A stretch of DNA of 64,000 nt from CAYUIG01 sp964444685 (GTDB taxonomy: Bacteria > Gemmatimonadota > Gemmatimonadetes > Longimicrobiales > RSA9), in contig CAYUIG010000013.1 of the NCBI GenBank assembly GCA_964444685.1, positions 14,182-78,181 on the forward strand. The letters are read 5' to 3'. Positions 8,858 through 17,057 of this stretch are shown piece by piece; within the stretch, counting starts at the first letter, position 1; each line of letters opens with the position of its first letter. Both the position numbers and the translations under genes were made by a program. The notes under the pieces are model-generated. The model had not been told where the DNA came from. It searched no databases and saw only the letters and a program-made list of their open reading frames with translations.

Positions 8858-9411
8858 TGGCGCGGCCGGCGGCATTCGTCGACCGCGACGGCACCGTCAT
8901 CGTCGAGAGGGAGTACCTCTCCGACCCGGCGGGCGTCGAGCTGATCGAAGGTGCGGCGGGTGCGCTCGCACGGCTGCACAATGCCGGCTACGCGCTCGTG
9001 ATGGTAACGAATCAGTCGGGCATCGCGCGCGGACTGTATGACTTCAATGCGTACGAAGCGGTGCAGCAGCGGGTGGAGATGCTCCTGAATCAGGAAGGCG
9101 TGCGGCTCGATGCCGTGTACATGTGTCCACACCACCCCGACTTCACGGGGCCGTGCGACTGCCGGAAGCCGGGGACGGCGCTGTTCGAGCGTGCAGCGGC
9201 AGAGCACGACCTCGATCTGCGCCGTTCCGTATTCATCGGGGACCGCCTCTCGGACGTGATTCCGGCGGAGAAGCTGGGTGGGCGGGCATGGCTCGTGCGC
9301 ACCGGGTACGGTGAAGCGGAAGCGCCCCGGGCCGGTCGCGGCGTCCGGGTCGCCAGGGACCTCTCCGAGGCGGCCCGGGAAGTGGCTGGCGCCGGGGCAC
9401 GGGAAGGTTGA
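8857..9411 (+). CDS. gmhB: D-glycero-D-manno-heptose-1,7-bisphosphate 7-phosphatase (HAD-IIIA)
   Basis: A 184-residue HAD-superfamily phosphatase. The nucleophile motif FVDRDGTV (D9, D11), VMVTNQSGIARG and the final FIGDRLSDV motif are present. The zinc-binding loop CPHHPDF...CDCRKPG, characteristic of GmhB, is complete. The reaction removes the 7-phosphate in ADP-heptose synthesis for lipopolysaccharide, or acts in a related GDP-heptose route; this fits a diderm envelope. Histidinol-phosphate phosphatase (HisB N-terminal domain) is the closest alternative, but the heptose enzyme fits the loop better. Confidence 0.88.
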   Translation: MARPAAFVDRDGTVIVEREYLSDPAGVELIEGAAGALARLHNAGYALVMVTNQSGIARGLYDFNAYEAVQQRVEMLLNQEGVRLDAVYMCPHHPDFTGPCDCRKPGTALFERAAAEHDLDLRRSVFIGDRLSDVIPAEKLGGRAWLVRTGYGEAEAPRAGRGVRVARDLSEAAREVAGAGAREG

Positions 9412-9436
9412 CACTCGTGGCGCGAGCGTCTAGCGT
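9408..9436 (+). promoter_or_regulatory. Putative promoter of the A-type Fe-S carrier gene
   Basis: TTGACA (9408-9413), a 17-base spacer and TAGCGT (9431-9436) overlap the gmhB stop codon. The leader to the start codon at 9518 would be about 75 bases and holds a GC-rich stretch with no clear riboregulatory structure. Confidence 0.6.
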
Positions 9437-9517
9437 GGAGCGGATCGTTGGCGATCCGGACCGACCCGGTCGGCCCGGTGTATCACGCGCCAGGACAAGT
9501 TCTTCGGAGGAGTGGCG

Positions 9518-9847
9518 ATGACCATCACGGTCACCCCGACAGCAGCGGCAGAAGTTCAGAAGTTCATGTCGGAGCAGGGCGCCCAGGCTGAGGCGGGCCT
9601 GCGCGTGGCGGTGCTGCCCGGCGGCTGTTCCGGATTCCAGTACGGCCTGAACATCGAGGATGAGGCCCAGGACGACGACGAGATCCTGGAGTGCAACGGT
9701 CTGCGGCTCTTCGTCGACCCGTTCTCGAGCCAGTATCTGGACGGCGTCGAGATCGACTACGTCACGACGATGATGGGCGCCGGGTTCACCTTCAAGAACC
9801 CGAATGCTACCGGCGGCTGCGGCTGCGGCAGCTCCTTCACCGCCTGA
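9518..9847 (+). CDS. A-type iron-sulfur cluster carrier (HesB/IscA/ErpA family)
   Basis: A 109-residue protein that delivers Fe-S clusters to apo-proteins. The three cluster-ligating cysteines are visible: one in LPGGCSGFQYGL and two in the C-terminal GGCGCGSSF. Size and motifs match IscA/ErpA/SufA; the exact paralogue cannot be assigned because no isc or suf genes are adjacent. The ATG at 9518 is preferred, with GGAGG just upstream; the GTG two codons earlier lies next to that ribosome binding site and is unlikely to be used. Confidence 0.92.
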   Translation: MTITVTPTAAAEVQKFMSEQGAQAEAGLRVAVLPGGCSGFQYGLNIEDEAQDDDEILECNGLRLFVDPFSSQYLDGVEIDYVTTMMGAGFTFKNPNATGGCGCGSSFTA

Positions 9848-9870
9848 TCGCTGCTGCGCTCGGTATGATG

Positions 9871-9909
9871 AGGGCCCGCGGGGTGTCGACTCCGCGGGCC
9901 CTTTCTGTT
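9871..9909 (+). terminator. Rho-independent terminator
   Basis: An 11-bp perfect stem, AGGGCCCGCGG (9871-9881) with CCGCGGGCCCT (9892-9902), is followed by the T-rich tract TTTCTGTT. It ends the Fe-S carrier transcript. Confidence 0.85.
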
Positions 9910-9921
9910 CCCCCCGATCAG

Positions 9922-9950
9922 TGGCTTCCTCGCCGGAAGTGGCCTACCTT
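9922..9950 (+). promoter_or_regulatory. Putative promoter of the MBL-fold hydrolase gene
   Basis: TGGCTT (9922-9927), a 17-base spacer and TACCTT (9945-9950). The -10 box ends only six bases before the ATG at 9957, so a transcript would start at or next to the AUG and be essentially leaderless. The -35 box is a weak match. Confidence 0.4.
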
Positions 9951-9956
9951 CCGCAC

Positions 9957-10616
9957 ATGGAGCGAATCGAAATCCGCACGTTCGTGTCGCCGCGCTTCGG
10001 TCAGAATGCGTATCTCGCGCGTGCGCCGGAATCGGAGACGGCCGTCGCCATCGATCCGGGTGAGCGCGCGCACGACATGTCGAACGTGCTGAGCGCCGAG
10101 AACGTTCGCCTCGAGGCGGTGCTGCTGACGCACGCCCACGTGGATCACATCGAAGGGGTGGGTGCGCTGGTGGCGGAAACGGGTGCGCCGGTCCATCTGC
10201 ATCCGGCCGACCGCGTTCTGTACGAGCGTGTTGGGGATCAGGCGATGATGCTCGGCCTGGATGCGCCGCGCATTCCGGCACCCGACCACGAGCTCGAGGA
10301 CGGTGCCACGCTGAAGCTCGCGGGACTCGAACTCGCCGTCGTCCACGTGCCCGGTCACTCGCCGGGACACGTGCTGCTGTACTGCGCCGAGGCGGGTGTC
10401 GCGTTCGTAGGTGACGTGGTGTTCCAGGGCTCGATCGGCCGCACCGATCTGCCGGGCGGCAACTTCGCCGAGCTCATGCGCTCCATCCGCGAGCGCGTGC
10501 TGACGCTGCCCGACGAAACGATGCTGCTCTCCGGGCACGGCCCGCCCACGACGGTCGGCCGCGAGCGCGTCGGCAATCCGTTCCTCGTCCCGAGCTTCGG
10601 AGGCGGCTTCGCGTGA
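9957..10616 (+). CDS. MBL-fold metallo-hydrolase (glyoxalase II-like)
   Basis: A 219-residue metallo-beta-lactamase-fold hydrolase. The metal-binding motif THAHVDH gives H59, H61, D63 and H64; further ligands are H in VHVPGHSPGH, D in FVGDVVF and the C-terminal SGHGPPT. The compact size and the short C-terminal end are like YcbL-type proteins, which hydrolyse glutathione thioesters, rather than full-length GloB. The true substrate is unknown. The ATG at 9957 is the first codon after the terminator that gives the usual N-terminus. The stop overlaps the purN GTG by 4 bases. Confidence 0.88.
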   Translation: MERIEIRTFVSPRFGQNAYLARAPESETAVAIDPGERAHDMSNVLSAENVRLEAVLLTHAHVDHIEGVGALVAETGAPVHLHPADRVLYERVGDQAMMLGLDAPRIPAPDHELEDGATLKLAGLELAVVHVPGHSPGHVLLYCAEAGVAFVGDVVFQGSIGRTDLPGGNFAELMRSIRERVLTLPDETMLLSGHGPPTTVGRERVGNPFLVPSFGGGFA

Positions 10617-11317
10617 CGGCGCGGCTCGCGGTGTTCGCGTCCGGAAGCGGCACCAACCTGCAGGCGATGCTCGACCACTTCGGAACGCGCGACAGCGCGG
10701 CGTCCGTGGAACTCGTCATCAGCGACCGCGAAAGTGCGGCGGCGCTCGCGCGGGCCGAACGTGCCGGTGTCCGCGCCGAAGTGATTCCGTTCGCCAAACG
10801 GGATCCCGAGGAAGTGGCCGGCGCGCTGCTGGACGTCCTCGAAGCCGAACGCATCGACATCATCGCGCTCGCCGGATTCCTGCGGCTCATTCCTGCACGG
10901 ATCATCGAACGCTATCGCGGCCGGATCGTGAACATCCATCCAGCGCTGCTGCCCGCGTTCGGCGGGCGCGGCATGTTCGGTGAACGTGTACACGAGGCGG
11001 TGCTCGCGAGCGGTTGCCTGGTGACGGGTGTCACGGTCCACTTCGTGACCGAGCACTACGATGAAGGGGCCGCGATCGCGCAGTGGCCCGTGCCGGTGCG
11101 GCCCGACGACACGGTCGCCTCGCTCGCCGCGCGCGTGCTGGCCGTCGAGCATCTGATCTATCCGCTGGCCATCGAGCGCCTCGTACACAGCCTTTCGGGC
11201 GACGCGCCCGCCGCACGTCTCGGCCCGCCCCGTTCCTTCGCGGCATCCGATTCCGCGGCGCCGACGTCCGCCGAGATCGCGCGGCTCGTGCACGCCGCAC
11301 CCCGAACGTCTTCGTGA
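10613..11317 (+). CDS. purN: Phosphoribosylglycinamide formyltransferase
   Basis: A 234-residue enzyme that transfers the formyl group of 10-formyl-THF to GAR in purine synthesis. FASGSGTNLQAML binds phosphate. Catalytic Asn and His are in IVNIHPALLPAF, and the catalytic Asp is in EHYDEGAAIAQ. It is about 20 residues longer than the E. coli enzyme because of a C-terminal Ala/Pro/Arg-rich tail. The GTG start overlaps the upstream stop. The adjacent purH and the distant fhs, which makes 10-formyl-THF, form a coherent one-carbon/purine set. Confidence 0.95.
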   Translation: MTARLAVFASGSGTNLQAMLDHFGTRDSAASVELVISDRESAAALARAERAGVRAEVIPFAKRDPEEVAGALLDVLEAERIDIIALAGFLRLIPARIIERYRGRIVNIHPALLPAFGGRGMFGERVHEAVLASGCLVTGVTVHFVTEHYDEGAAIAQWPVPVRPDDTVASLAARVLAVEHLIYPLAIERLVHSLSGDAPAARLGPPRSFAASDSAAPTSAEIARLVHAAPRTSS

Positions 11318-11334
11318 CCTGAATAGAACCGAGA

Positions 11335-12879
11335 ATGCCACGAGCGATTCTGAGTGTTTCCGACAAACGCGGCCTGGTCGACTTCGCGCGCGGACTGGCG
11401 GAGCTCGGCTGGGAACTGGTTTCGACGGGCGGCACCGCGCGTGCACTGCGCGATGCCGGCCTCGACGTGCGCGACGTCAGCGACGTAACCAGGCATCCCG
11501 AGATGATGGACGGCCGTGTGAAGACGCTGCACCCGGCGGTGCACGCCGGCATCCTCGCGCGCGGAGAGCCGACATCGGACATGGCTGCGCTGGAGATGCA
11601 AGGCTACGCAGCGGTCGATCTGGTGGCCGTGAATCTGTATCCCTTCCACGAGGCCGTGGCGGCCGGCGCACCGATCCCGGAAGCCATGGAGAAGGTGGAC
11701 ATCGGCGGGCCCACGATGCTGCGCGCCGCGGCGAAGAACCACGGGCGCGTGCTATCGGTCGTGGATCCGGCCGACTACCCACGAGTGCTCGCTGCGTTGC
11801 GCGCTGGGGGCGCCGATGAAGGCCTGCGCCGGGAACTCGCGCGCAAGGTGTTCGCACACACGGCGGCATACGACGCGGCGATCGCCGAATACTTCGCAAA
11901 GGACGCGGAAGGGCCGTGGCCGCGGGAGCGCACACTCCACCTGGCACTCGTGCAGACACTGCGCTACGGCGAGAACCCGGATCAGCCGGCCGCGTTCTAT
12001 GCCGAGCAGGACGCGCCGCCCGACGCGCTGCCGCACCTGCGACAGCTCCACGGCAAGGAGCTCTCGTTCAACAACCTGCTCGACATGGACGGCGCGATCT
12101 CGGCCGCGTCGGCGTTCGCGGCCGACCCCCAGCCCGCGTGTGTCATCGTCAAACACACGACACCCTGCGGCGTGGCGGTGGGCGACACGGGCGCCGATGC
12201 CTTCGCACGCGCGCTCGCGGCCGATCCCGTTTCCGCTTTCGGCGGCGTGATTGCGCTTACGAGCGCCGTCGATGGCGCCACTGCGGAGGCGATTGCGGCC
12301 GGATTCTTCGAGATCGTCGTCGCACCGTCGTTCGAGCCGGGCGCCATCGACGTGCTCACGCGCAAGAAGAACCTGCGACTCATCGAGTTGCCGCTCGCGG
12401 CGGCCGGGGCAGGGGAGCTGGACTGGAAGCGGGTGCGTGGCGGCTTCCTCGCGCAGGAGCGCATGCGCATGCGCTTCGACGAAGCCGAGTGGCGCGTGGT
12501 CACGAAGCGTGCGCCCACGGAAGAGGAGAAGGCGGACGTGAGATTCGCGTGGCGCGTCGTCGCCGCGGTGAAGTCGAACGCGATCGTGATCGCGCGCGAG
12601 GGCCGCACGCTCGGGATCGGTGCGGGGCAGATGAGCCGCGTCGATGCGTCGCGCCTTGCCGTGATGAAGGCGCGCGATCAGAACGCGCCGCTCGAGGGCG
12701 CCGCGCTCGCATCCGATGCGTTCTTCCCGTTCCGCGACGGCGTGGATGCTGCGGCGGAAGCGGGTGTCCGTGCGATCGTGCAGCCGGGTGGTTCGGTGCG
12801 TGACGAGGAGGTCATCGCCGCGGCGGACGAGCACGACATCGCCATGGTCTTCACCGGGCGGCGCGTCTTCCGGCACTGA
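11335..12879 (+). CDS. purH: Bifunctional AICAR formyltransferase/IMP cyclohydrolase
   Basis: A 514-residue enzyme for the last two steps of IMP synthesis. The N-terminal MGS-like cyclohydrolase domain includes ALLSVSDKRGL-type sequence (AILSVSDKRGL), STGGTARAL and VKTLHPAVHAGIL. The C-terminal transformylase domain has the catalytic K273-H274 pair in VIVKHTTPCGVA and LRYGENPDQPAAFY. Length and motif order are standard. It starts 17 bases after purN and is presumably in the same transcript. Confidence 0.97.
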   Translation: MPRAILSVSDKRGLVDFARGLAELGWELVSTGGTARALRDAGLDVRDVSDVTRHPEMMDGRVKTLHPAVHAGILARGEPTSDMAALEMQGYAAVDLVAVNLYPFHEAVAAGAPIPEAMEKVDIGGPTMLRAAAKNHGRVLSVVDPADYPRVLAALRAGGADEGLRRELARKVFAHTAAYDAAIAEYFAKDAEGPWPRERTLHLALVQTLRYGENPDQPAAFYAEQDAPPDALPHLRQLHGKELSFNNLLDMDGAISAASAFAADPQPACVIVKHTTPCGVAVGDTGADAFARALAADPVSAFGGVIALTSAVDGATAEAIAAGFFEIVVAPSFEPGAIDVLTRKKNLRLIELPLAAAGAGELDWKRVRGGFLAQERMRMRFDEAEWRVVTKRAPTEEEKADVRFAWRVVAAVKSNAIVIAREGRTLGIGAGQMSRVDASRLAVMKARDQNAPLEGAALASDAFFPFRDGVDAAAEAGVRAIVQPGGSVRDEEVIAAADEHDIAMVFTGRRVFRH

Positions 12880-12965
12880 AGCGACGTCCGCGGCGACCGG
12901 GCCTGATTCTGGCATCGATCCGATCGGTTCGATCCAGCGCAACACACGTTCAGCGGAGTTGCGAC

Positions 12966-13043
12966 ATGAATCATCGGTCGGCAGGCATACACGTGGAGCG
13001 CTTCGAGCCGAGGCAGAGGCGCGTCGTGCGCGACGAGTGGGGC
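12966..13043 (+). CDS. Possible 5' end of a gene interrupted by the assembly gap
   Basis: An ATG at 12966, nine bases after CGGAG, opens a frame of 26 codons (beginning MNHRSAG, later RRVVRDEWG) that runs straight into the run of Ns. The fragment is too short to identify. It may be the N-terminus of a real gene whose remainder is lost in the gap, or chance. The rest of 12880-13043 shows nothing recognisable. Confidence 0.3.
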
Positions 13044-13143
13044 NNNNNNNNNNNNNNNNNNNNNNNNNNNNNNNNNNNNNNNNNNNNNNNNNNNNNNNNN
13101 NNNNNNNNNNNNNNNNNNNNNNNNNNNNNNNNNNNNNNNNNNN
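13044..13143. other. Assembly gap (100 Ns)
   Basis: Exactly 100 Ns, the conventional placeholder for a gap of unknown length. Any frame drawn across it is not meaningful. Confidence 0.99.
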
Positions 13144-13190
13144 GAATCTCGGCACCCGGGACCCGGCGCCCCGATCGTTGCGGCAGCCGT

Positions 13191-13222
13191 CCGGGCGACC
13201 CGATCTTTAGTGGGTCGCCCGG
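13191..13222. repeat. Inverted repeat before tRNA-Ser
   Basis: CCGGGCGACCC (13191-13201) and GGGTCGCCCGG (13212-13222) form a perfect 11-bp stem with a 10-base loop. There is no T-run after it, so it is not a standard terminator. The GGGCGAC core resembles the unit of the island at 3.1 kb. Confidence 0.6.
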
Positions 13223-13246
13223 GTATTCAGGCCGCGGGCGTATCCG

Positions 13247-13330
13247 GGAGGGCTAGTCCTAACTGGTAAGGCAGCGGTCTTGAAAACCGCCGGGCGAAAG
13301 CCCTTCGGGGTTCGAATCCCCGGCCCTCCG
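13247..13330 (+). tRNA. tRNA-Ser (anticodon TGA)
   Basis: An 84-base class II tRNA. The acceptor stem GGAGGGC pairs with GCCCTCC, and the anticodon stem GCGGT/ACCGC holds the loop CTTGAAA with anticodon TGA, reading UCA. The long variable arm GGGC-GAAA-GCCC and the T-stem CGGGG/CCCCG with loop TTCGAAT support serine. The D-stem has a T.G wobble. No CCA is encoded. A run of ten Ts (13331-13340) follows and may terminate transcription. The anticodon is TGA, not TCA, so this is not tRNA-Sec. Confidence 0.93.
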
Positions 13331-13366
13331 TTTTTTTTTTGGCGCTTCCGATCCCGTCAGAGCGGC

Positions 13367-15145
13367 CTACCGCAGCGGGACGCGCGCCTCCGCCGAGCCG
13401 CCCTTCACACTCGCATAGCGCACCGTCACCGCACCGGAACCGCGCACGATGTACTCGATGGTGCGTGTCGTGTTACCGGGATGGCCGTTGCGGATCATGA
13501 TCCGCTCGAGGTCGTGCTGGTCGATCATGTCGCTCGCACCCGGGCGATGCTTGTTCGGCACCCAGCCGGCCGATATCACCTCGGCCGCTCCCGAGATCGT
13601 GAGCAGGTCGGGTGGCACCACAAAGTTCTCGGCGGCCCGCGCCGTGATCGTCGGCGCCACCTTGTCGTTGACGATGTCGACGCGCACACGCCAGACGTCT
13701 CCCGCAATGCGCTCGGCCGACGTCTCCCCCATGCGAATCAGCGGCATCTCATCCGCCTGATACAGCGAGAACGCCATGTTGCGGTGCGCGAGCTCCTCGT
13801 TCATGAAGCGCGGCGGGACACGTCCGCGCGTCTTCTTCCAGCCGCCCAGTTCGACGGTGCCGAACTGCGGATGCTCGAACGTCGTCCAGTCCACGAACTG
13901 GTCGCCGAACTCGAGGTAGTCGTCGAAGAAGAGATCCGCTACGTCGCCGGCGATCGGGCTGTTCGGGTCCTCCTGCTGCTCCTTCAGCTCGGGGCTGTTG
14001 AAGTACTGCCCGCCGTTCCACAGCTCGTTCGAGAAGGAAATGATGCCCAGTCCATCATTGGTCCAGTCGATGAAGCCGCCATGCACCGTGTAGAGGCCGC
14101 TCCAGATGACGAGATAGTCATAGTACGGAAGCATGCGCTCGCCCTGCCGGCCGAGCGCGTCGTACACGCGATTGTCGGCCTGCGGATACTGTCCCTGCCA
14201 CTCCGCACCCGGACCGCGCAGGATCATGCCGCCGCTGTTGTGATAGCTCTGCACGCCGGCGATGTTCGGATGCGCCATCAGGAAGTCGTTGACGGCGCGT
14301 GCCTCGGGCAGCTGGAACGGATAGTCCATGGCGCCGCCCTGGATGTACTCGGGCTGCCAGTCCGCACCCCAGTTGCGGTTGCCGTCGTAGCCGCCGGGGC
14401 CATCCTCGTTGACGCGGCCGTCGCCATCGTTGTCAATGCCTTCCGAACCGAGCAGGATCCAGTCTCCCTTCTCGCCCGGCGGAACCTGCTCCATGCGGCG
14501 CGGGTCGCGCGCACTGATGCGGAGGTTGCCCTCGCCCGGCACGTACTTCCGGATCTGCTCGATGTTGTTGTTCCCGTTCAGGTCATCCGGCCCGTCCTCA
14601 TCGAACTGGCCATCACCATCATCGTCGACGGGGACGTGGCCGGTACGCGAACCCGCACCGGTGCCGTGCAGGAAGAAGTCGCGGCCATCCGGGTTCACGG
14701 TCGGCACGATATAGAACACGCGCTCATCGACGAGCCTGCGGATGTCGGGGATGCGATCGTAGTTCTCCATCAGGTACCAGGCCGTGTAGAGCGCGACCTC
14801 GCCACCCTGGATCTCATTGCCGTGTACGTTGGCCTCGATGTACATCGCGGCCTTGCCGGCCTCGGGACCCGTGCGCGGGTTATTGATGGTGAGCACCATC
14901 AGGTCGCGGCCCCCGTGGCTCTTGCCAATCGAGCGGAAATCGAGGAAGTCGGGCCATGCACGCTCGAGCGTGCGGAAGTCGTCGTACAGCTCGGCCGTGT
15001 CGTGCCAGCGGTTGAAGTCGAGCCGCACGTGGTGCTGCGGATCCGAGCCCGAGATGCCCGGCCGGTCCTGCGCGGCCGCGGGTAGCGCCGCAACGGCCAG
15101 TGCAAGTCCTGCGGCGAGGCCGCCGATCGTTCGCATATGGATCAC
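13367..15145 (-). CDS. Secreted M14-family zinc carboxypeptidase
   Basis: A 592-residue exported peptidase. The N-terminal signal peptide (to about residue 25, ALPAAAQD) is clear. The M14 zinc ligands are all present: H108 and E111 in EANVHGNE and H302 in QSYHNSGG; the catalytic Glu is E374 in SFSNELW. Two Asp-rich loops inserted in the catalytic domain (about 173-190 and 238-253, DDDGDGQFDEDG and DNDGDGRVNEDG) look like calcium-binding sites. A beta-rich C-terminal region of about 200 residues follows. An internal ATG three codons in (MRTIGG) is an alternative start. It lies 13 bases downstream of a degenerate paralogue and is probably co-transcribed with it. Confidence 0.9.
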   Translation of the reverse strand: MIHMRTIGGLAAGLALAVAALPAAAQDRPGISGSDPQHHVRLDFNRWHDTAELYDDFRTLERAWPDFLDFRSIGKSHGGRDLMVLTINNPRTGPEAGKAAMYIEANVHGNEIQGGEVALYTAWYLMENYDRIPDIRRLVDERVFYIVPTVNPDGRDFFLHGTGAGSRTGHVPVDDDGDGQFDEDGPDDLNGNNNIEQIRKYVPGEGNLRISARDPRRMEQVPPGEKGDWILLGSEGIDNDGDGRVNEDGPGGYDGNRNWGADWQPEYIQGGAMDYPFQLPEARAVNDFLMAHPNIAGVQSYHNSGGMILRGPGAEWQGQYPQADNRVYDALGRQGERMLPYYDYLVIWSGLYTVHGGFIDWTNDGLGIISFSNELWNGGQYFNSPELKEQQEDPNSPIAGDVADLFFDDYLEFGDQFVDWTTFEHPQFGTVELGGWKKTRGRVPPRFMNEELAHRNMAFSLYQADEMPLIRMGETSAERIAGDVWRVRVDIVNDKVAPTITARAAENFVVPPDLLTISGAAEVISAGWVPNKHRPGASDMIDQHDLERIMIRNGHPGNTTRTIEYIVRGSGAVTVRYASVKGGSAEARVPLR

Positions 15146-15158
15146 GTTTCCTTCCTCG

Positions 15159-17009
15159 TCAGCGCAGGGTCAGCGTAACGGTTTCGGCGCCGCTCTTCTG
15201 CGAGCGCAACACCAGCTCCACGCGCGTGCCCGGTTCGGCGCGCACCACCCATTGGAAGCTGCGGCGCTTCCCGGAGCCATCGAGTGCGTCGATGTAGTTC
15301 GTCTTGGCATCACCGGTGATGATGCTTTCGTTGGGCACGCCGAGCTGCACCATGACCGGGCGCACGGACTCCGCGCGGACGCCCTGCGCCATGGCCGTGG
15401 GCAGGTAGCCGGTGTTCTCGATATCGGCCTCGATGCGGAAGACGCCGCCGCCGTGCGCCGTTACCTTGGTCGAGGCGATGCGCACGCTCGGCAGCAACCC
15501 CGCGAGGTAGAGCGCGAACTCACCGTGCGCGGGCGCCAGCTCCGCGAGACGATCGTGCGGCGGATTCGTCGCCGCATGCGGGCGGAAGCCGCCGATCTCG
15601 ACCTCACCCAGCTGCGGATGGCGATACGGCGTCCACGCGACGAAGCCGTCGATCGAGTCGGCGTCGAACCAGCGGAGCACACGCACATCGGGGTCGTCCG
15701 AGCCCGCGCCGCGTTCGCCGCCCTCGGCCGGCGCGGCTTCGGGAAGCCCCCAGCCGGGTGTCGAGAATGCCGGCACGCCGTACTGGTAGTAGCCGTACTC
15801 GAAGAACGCGCCCGCCGGTGTGCGTGCGTTCGACAGGCGACGGATCCCGGTCAGCTCGCGGTACTTCTCGGAGACCGCGCGGAAGTACTCGAGGTCCTTG
15901 CCGTCCACGGTCGTGGCCGGTCGCTGGCCGCCGCCGCCGCGCGCTCCGGACTGCTGCGCGCCGCCGCCACCGCCGCCGAAGCCGCCGCCGAAGCCGCCGA
16001 AGCCGAAGCCGAACTGAGGCGTCGTGCTGAAGACGCCGACCGAACGCGCTTCCGCGTTCGATTCCATCGCGAGTTTCGGCAGCGCGATATCGACCGCCGC
16101 CGCCAGCTCGCCGCGCGCGTTCGGCGCGCTCACGAGGTTGTCGCTGCCGCCGAAGGCGAGGATCGCGGCGACGTTGCGGCGGCTCAGCAGGTACTCGATC
16201 AGCGCGCGCGTCTCCGGCTCGCTGACCATGTGCGGTCCCGCGTCCGGCTGGTAGTACGGGTATGCGTGCGGCCAGTTGCGATTCAGATCCACACCACCGA
16301 CACCGTCCTCGTTGTAGAAGCCGTCGCTGTCGGTATCGGTGCCCTCGATGTACAGCGCCCAGCCGCCCGCTTCACCCTTCGCCGGATCGGCGCGCTTCAT
16401 CAGACGGGGATCGGCCGGATGGATCATGTACGGACCGGACGGATCGCGCACGCGCATGATCGTGATCATGCCATCGCCGTTCAGGTCCTCGGCGGGGTCC
16501 TCGTCCATGCGCGCATCCGTATCGTCGTCGTACGGTCCGAGGTTGGTGCGGCGGCCGGTTCGGACGGCCGCGAACATGTCCTCGGCACCATCGGGGTTCA
16601 CGCGTGGCACGATGTAGATGGCCCGCTCGTCGACGACGCGGCGTACCGCCTCGTTGCCGGCGTACTGCGTGAGCAGCCACTCCGCGGTGGTGAGTGCGAG
16701 CTCGCTGCCGAAGAGCTGGTCGCCTTCGAGGTTGGCGACGATCAGCAGGGCGGGGCGCTCGCCCGGCGGGACGCCGCTCCGATTGGCGATCTCGATCGCC
16801 TGGATGGCGCGGCTGCCCCGGCTCTCGCCGAGGTCGACGATGCGCGCGAGGTCCGGCTGCGTGCGCGCGATGCGCTGGAGCGCCGCGGTGAGTTCGGCGT
16901 GGTCGTGGTACGCGGCGAACGGCTGCTGTGCAGCCACTGCACCGGCGAACACGAGCGAGCACGCGCTGGCCAGCAGCGCGCGGTGGCCGGTTCGCAGCAA
17001 CTTCGTCAC
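15159..17009 (-). CDS. Secreted M14-family protein lacking zinc ligands (probable pseudo-peptidase)
   Basis: A 616-residue paralogue of the downstream M14 peptidase, with a signal peptide ending near AVAAQQ. The fold motifs remain (VPRVNPDGAED, VDLNRNWPHAYP, two Asp-rich loops). However, the HxxE zinc motif reads E95-G-D-Q98 in VANLEGDQLFG, the third ligand His is a Gly in LAFGGSDN, and the catalytic Glu region reads VPAFSTPGW. Zinc hydrolysis is therefore unlikely; a binding or scaffolding role is inferred. A Gly/Phe-rich insert (around residues 340-365, GFGFGGFGGGFGGGG) interrupts the domain. The start is the ATG at 17009. Confidence 0.82.
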   Translation of the reverse strand: MTKLLRTGHRALLASACSLVFAGAVAAQQPFAAYHDHAELTAALQRIARTQPDLARIVDLGESRGSRAIQAIEIANRSGVPPGERPALLIVANLEGDQLFGSELALTTAEWLLTQYAGNEAVRRVVDERAIYIVPRVNPDGAEDMFAAVRTGRRTNLGPYDDDTDARMDEDPAEDLNGDGMITIMRVRDPSGPYMIHPADPRLMKRADPAKGEAGGWALYIEGTDTDSDGFYNEDGVGGVDLNRNWPHAYPYYQPDAGPHMVSEPETRALIEYLLSRRNVAAILAFGGSDNLVSAPNARGELAAAVDIALPKLAMESNAEARSVGVFSTTPQFGFGFGGFGGGFGGGGGGAQQSGARGGGGQRPATTVDGKDLEYFRAVSEKYRELTGIRRLSNARTPAGAFFEYGYYQYGVPAFSTPGWGLPEAAPAEGGERGAGSDDPDVRVLRWFDADSIDGFVAWTPYRHPQLGEVEIGGFRPHAATNPPHDRLAELAPAHGEFALYLAGLLPSVRIASTKVTAHGGGVFRIEADIENTGYLPTAMAQGVRAESVRPVMVQLGVPNESIITGDAKTNYIDALDGSGKRRSFQWVVRAEPGTRVELVLRSQKSGAETVTLTLR

Positions 17010-17057
17010 GAGTCCTCCCTGGGGTTTTCGGGACAGGAGTGAGGAATGTACAGGCGG

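Noticed and set aside
13247..13330. tRNA-Sec to match selA
   Set aside because: The long variable arm invites this, but the anticodon is TGA, and the acceptor and T-stem lengths are those of ordinary tRNA-Ser.
13280..15085. A 601-codon open frame on the plus strand opposite the M14 gene
   Set aside because: Its start lies inside tRNA-Ser, and the translation shows no domain; it is a shadow of the conserved peptidase on the other strand.
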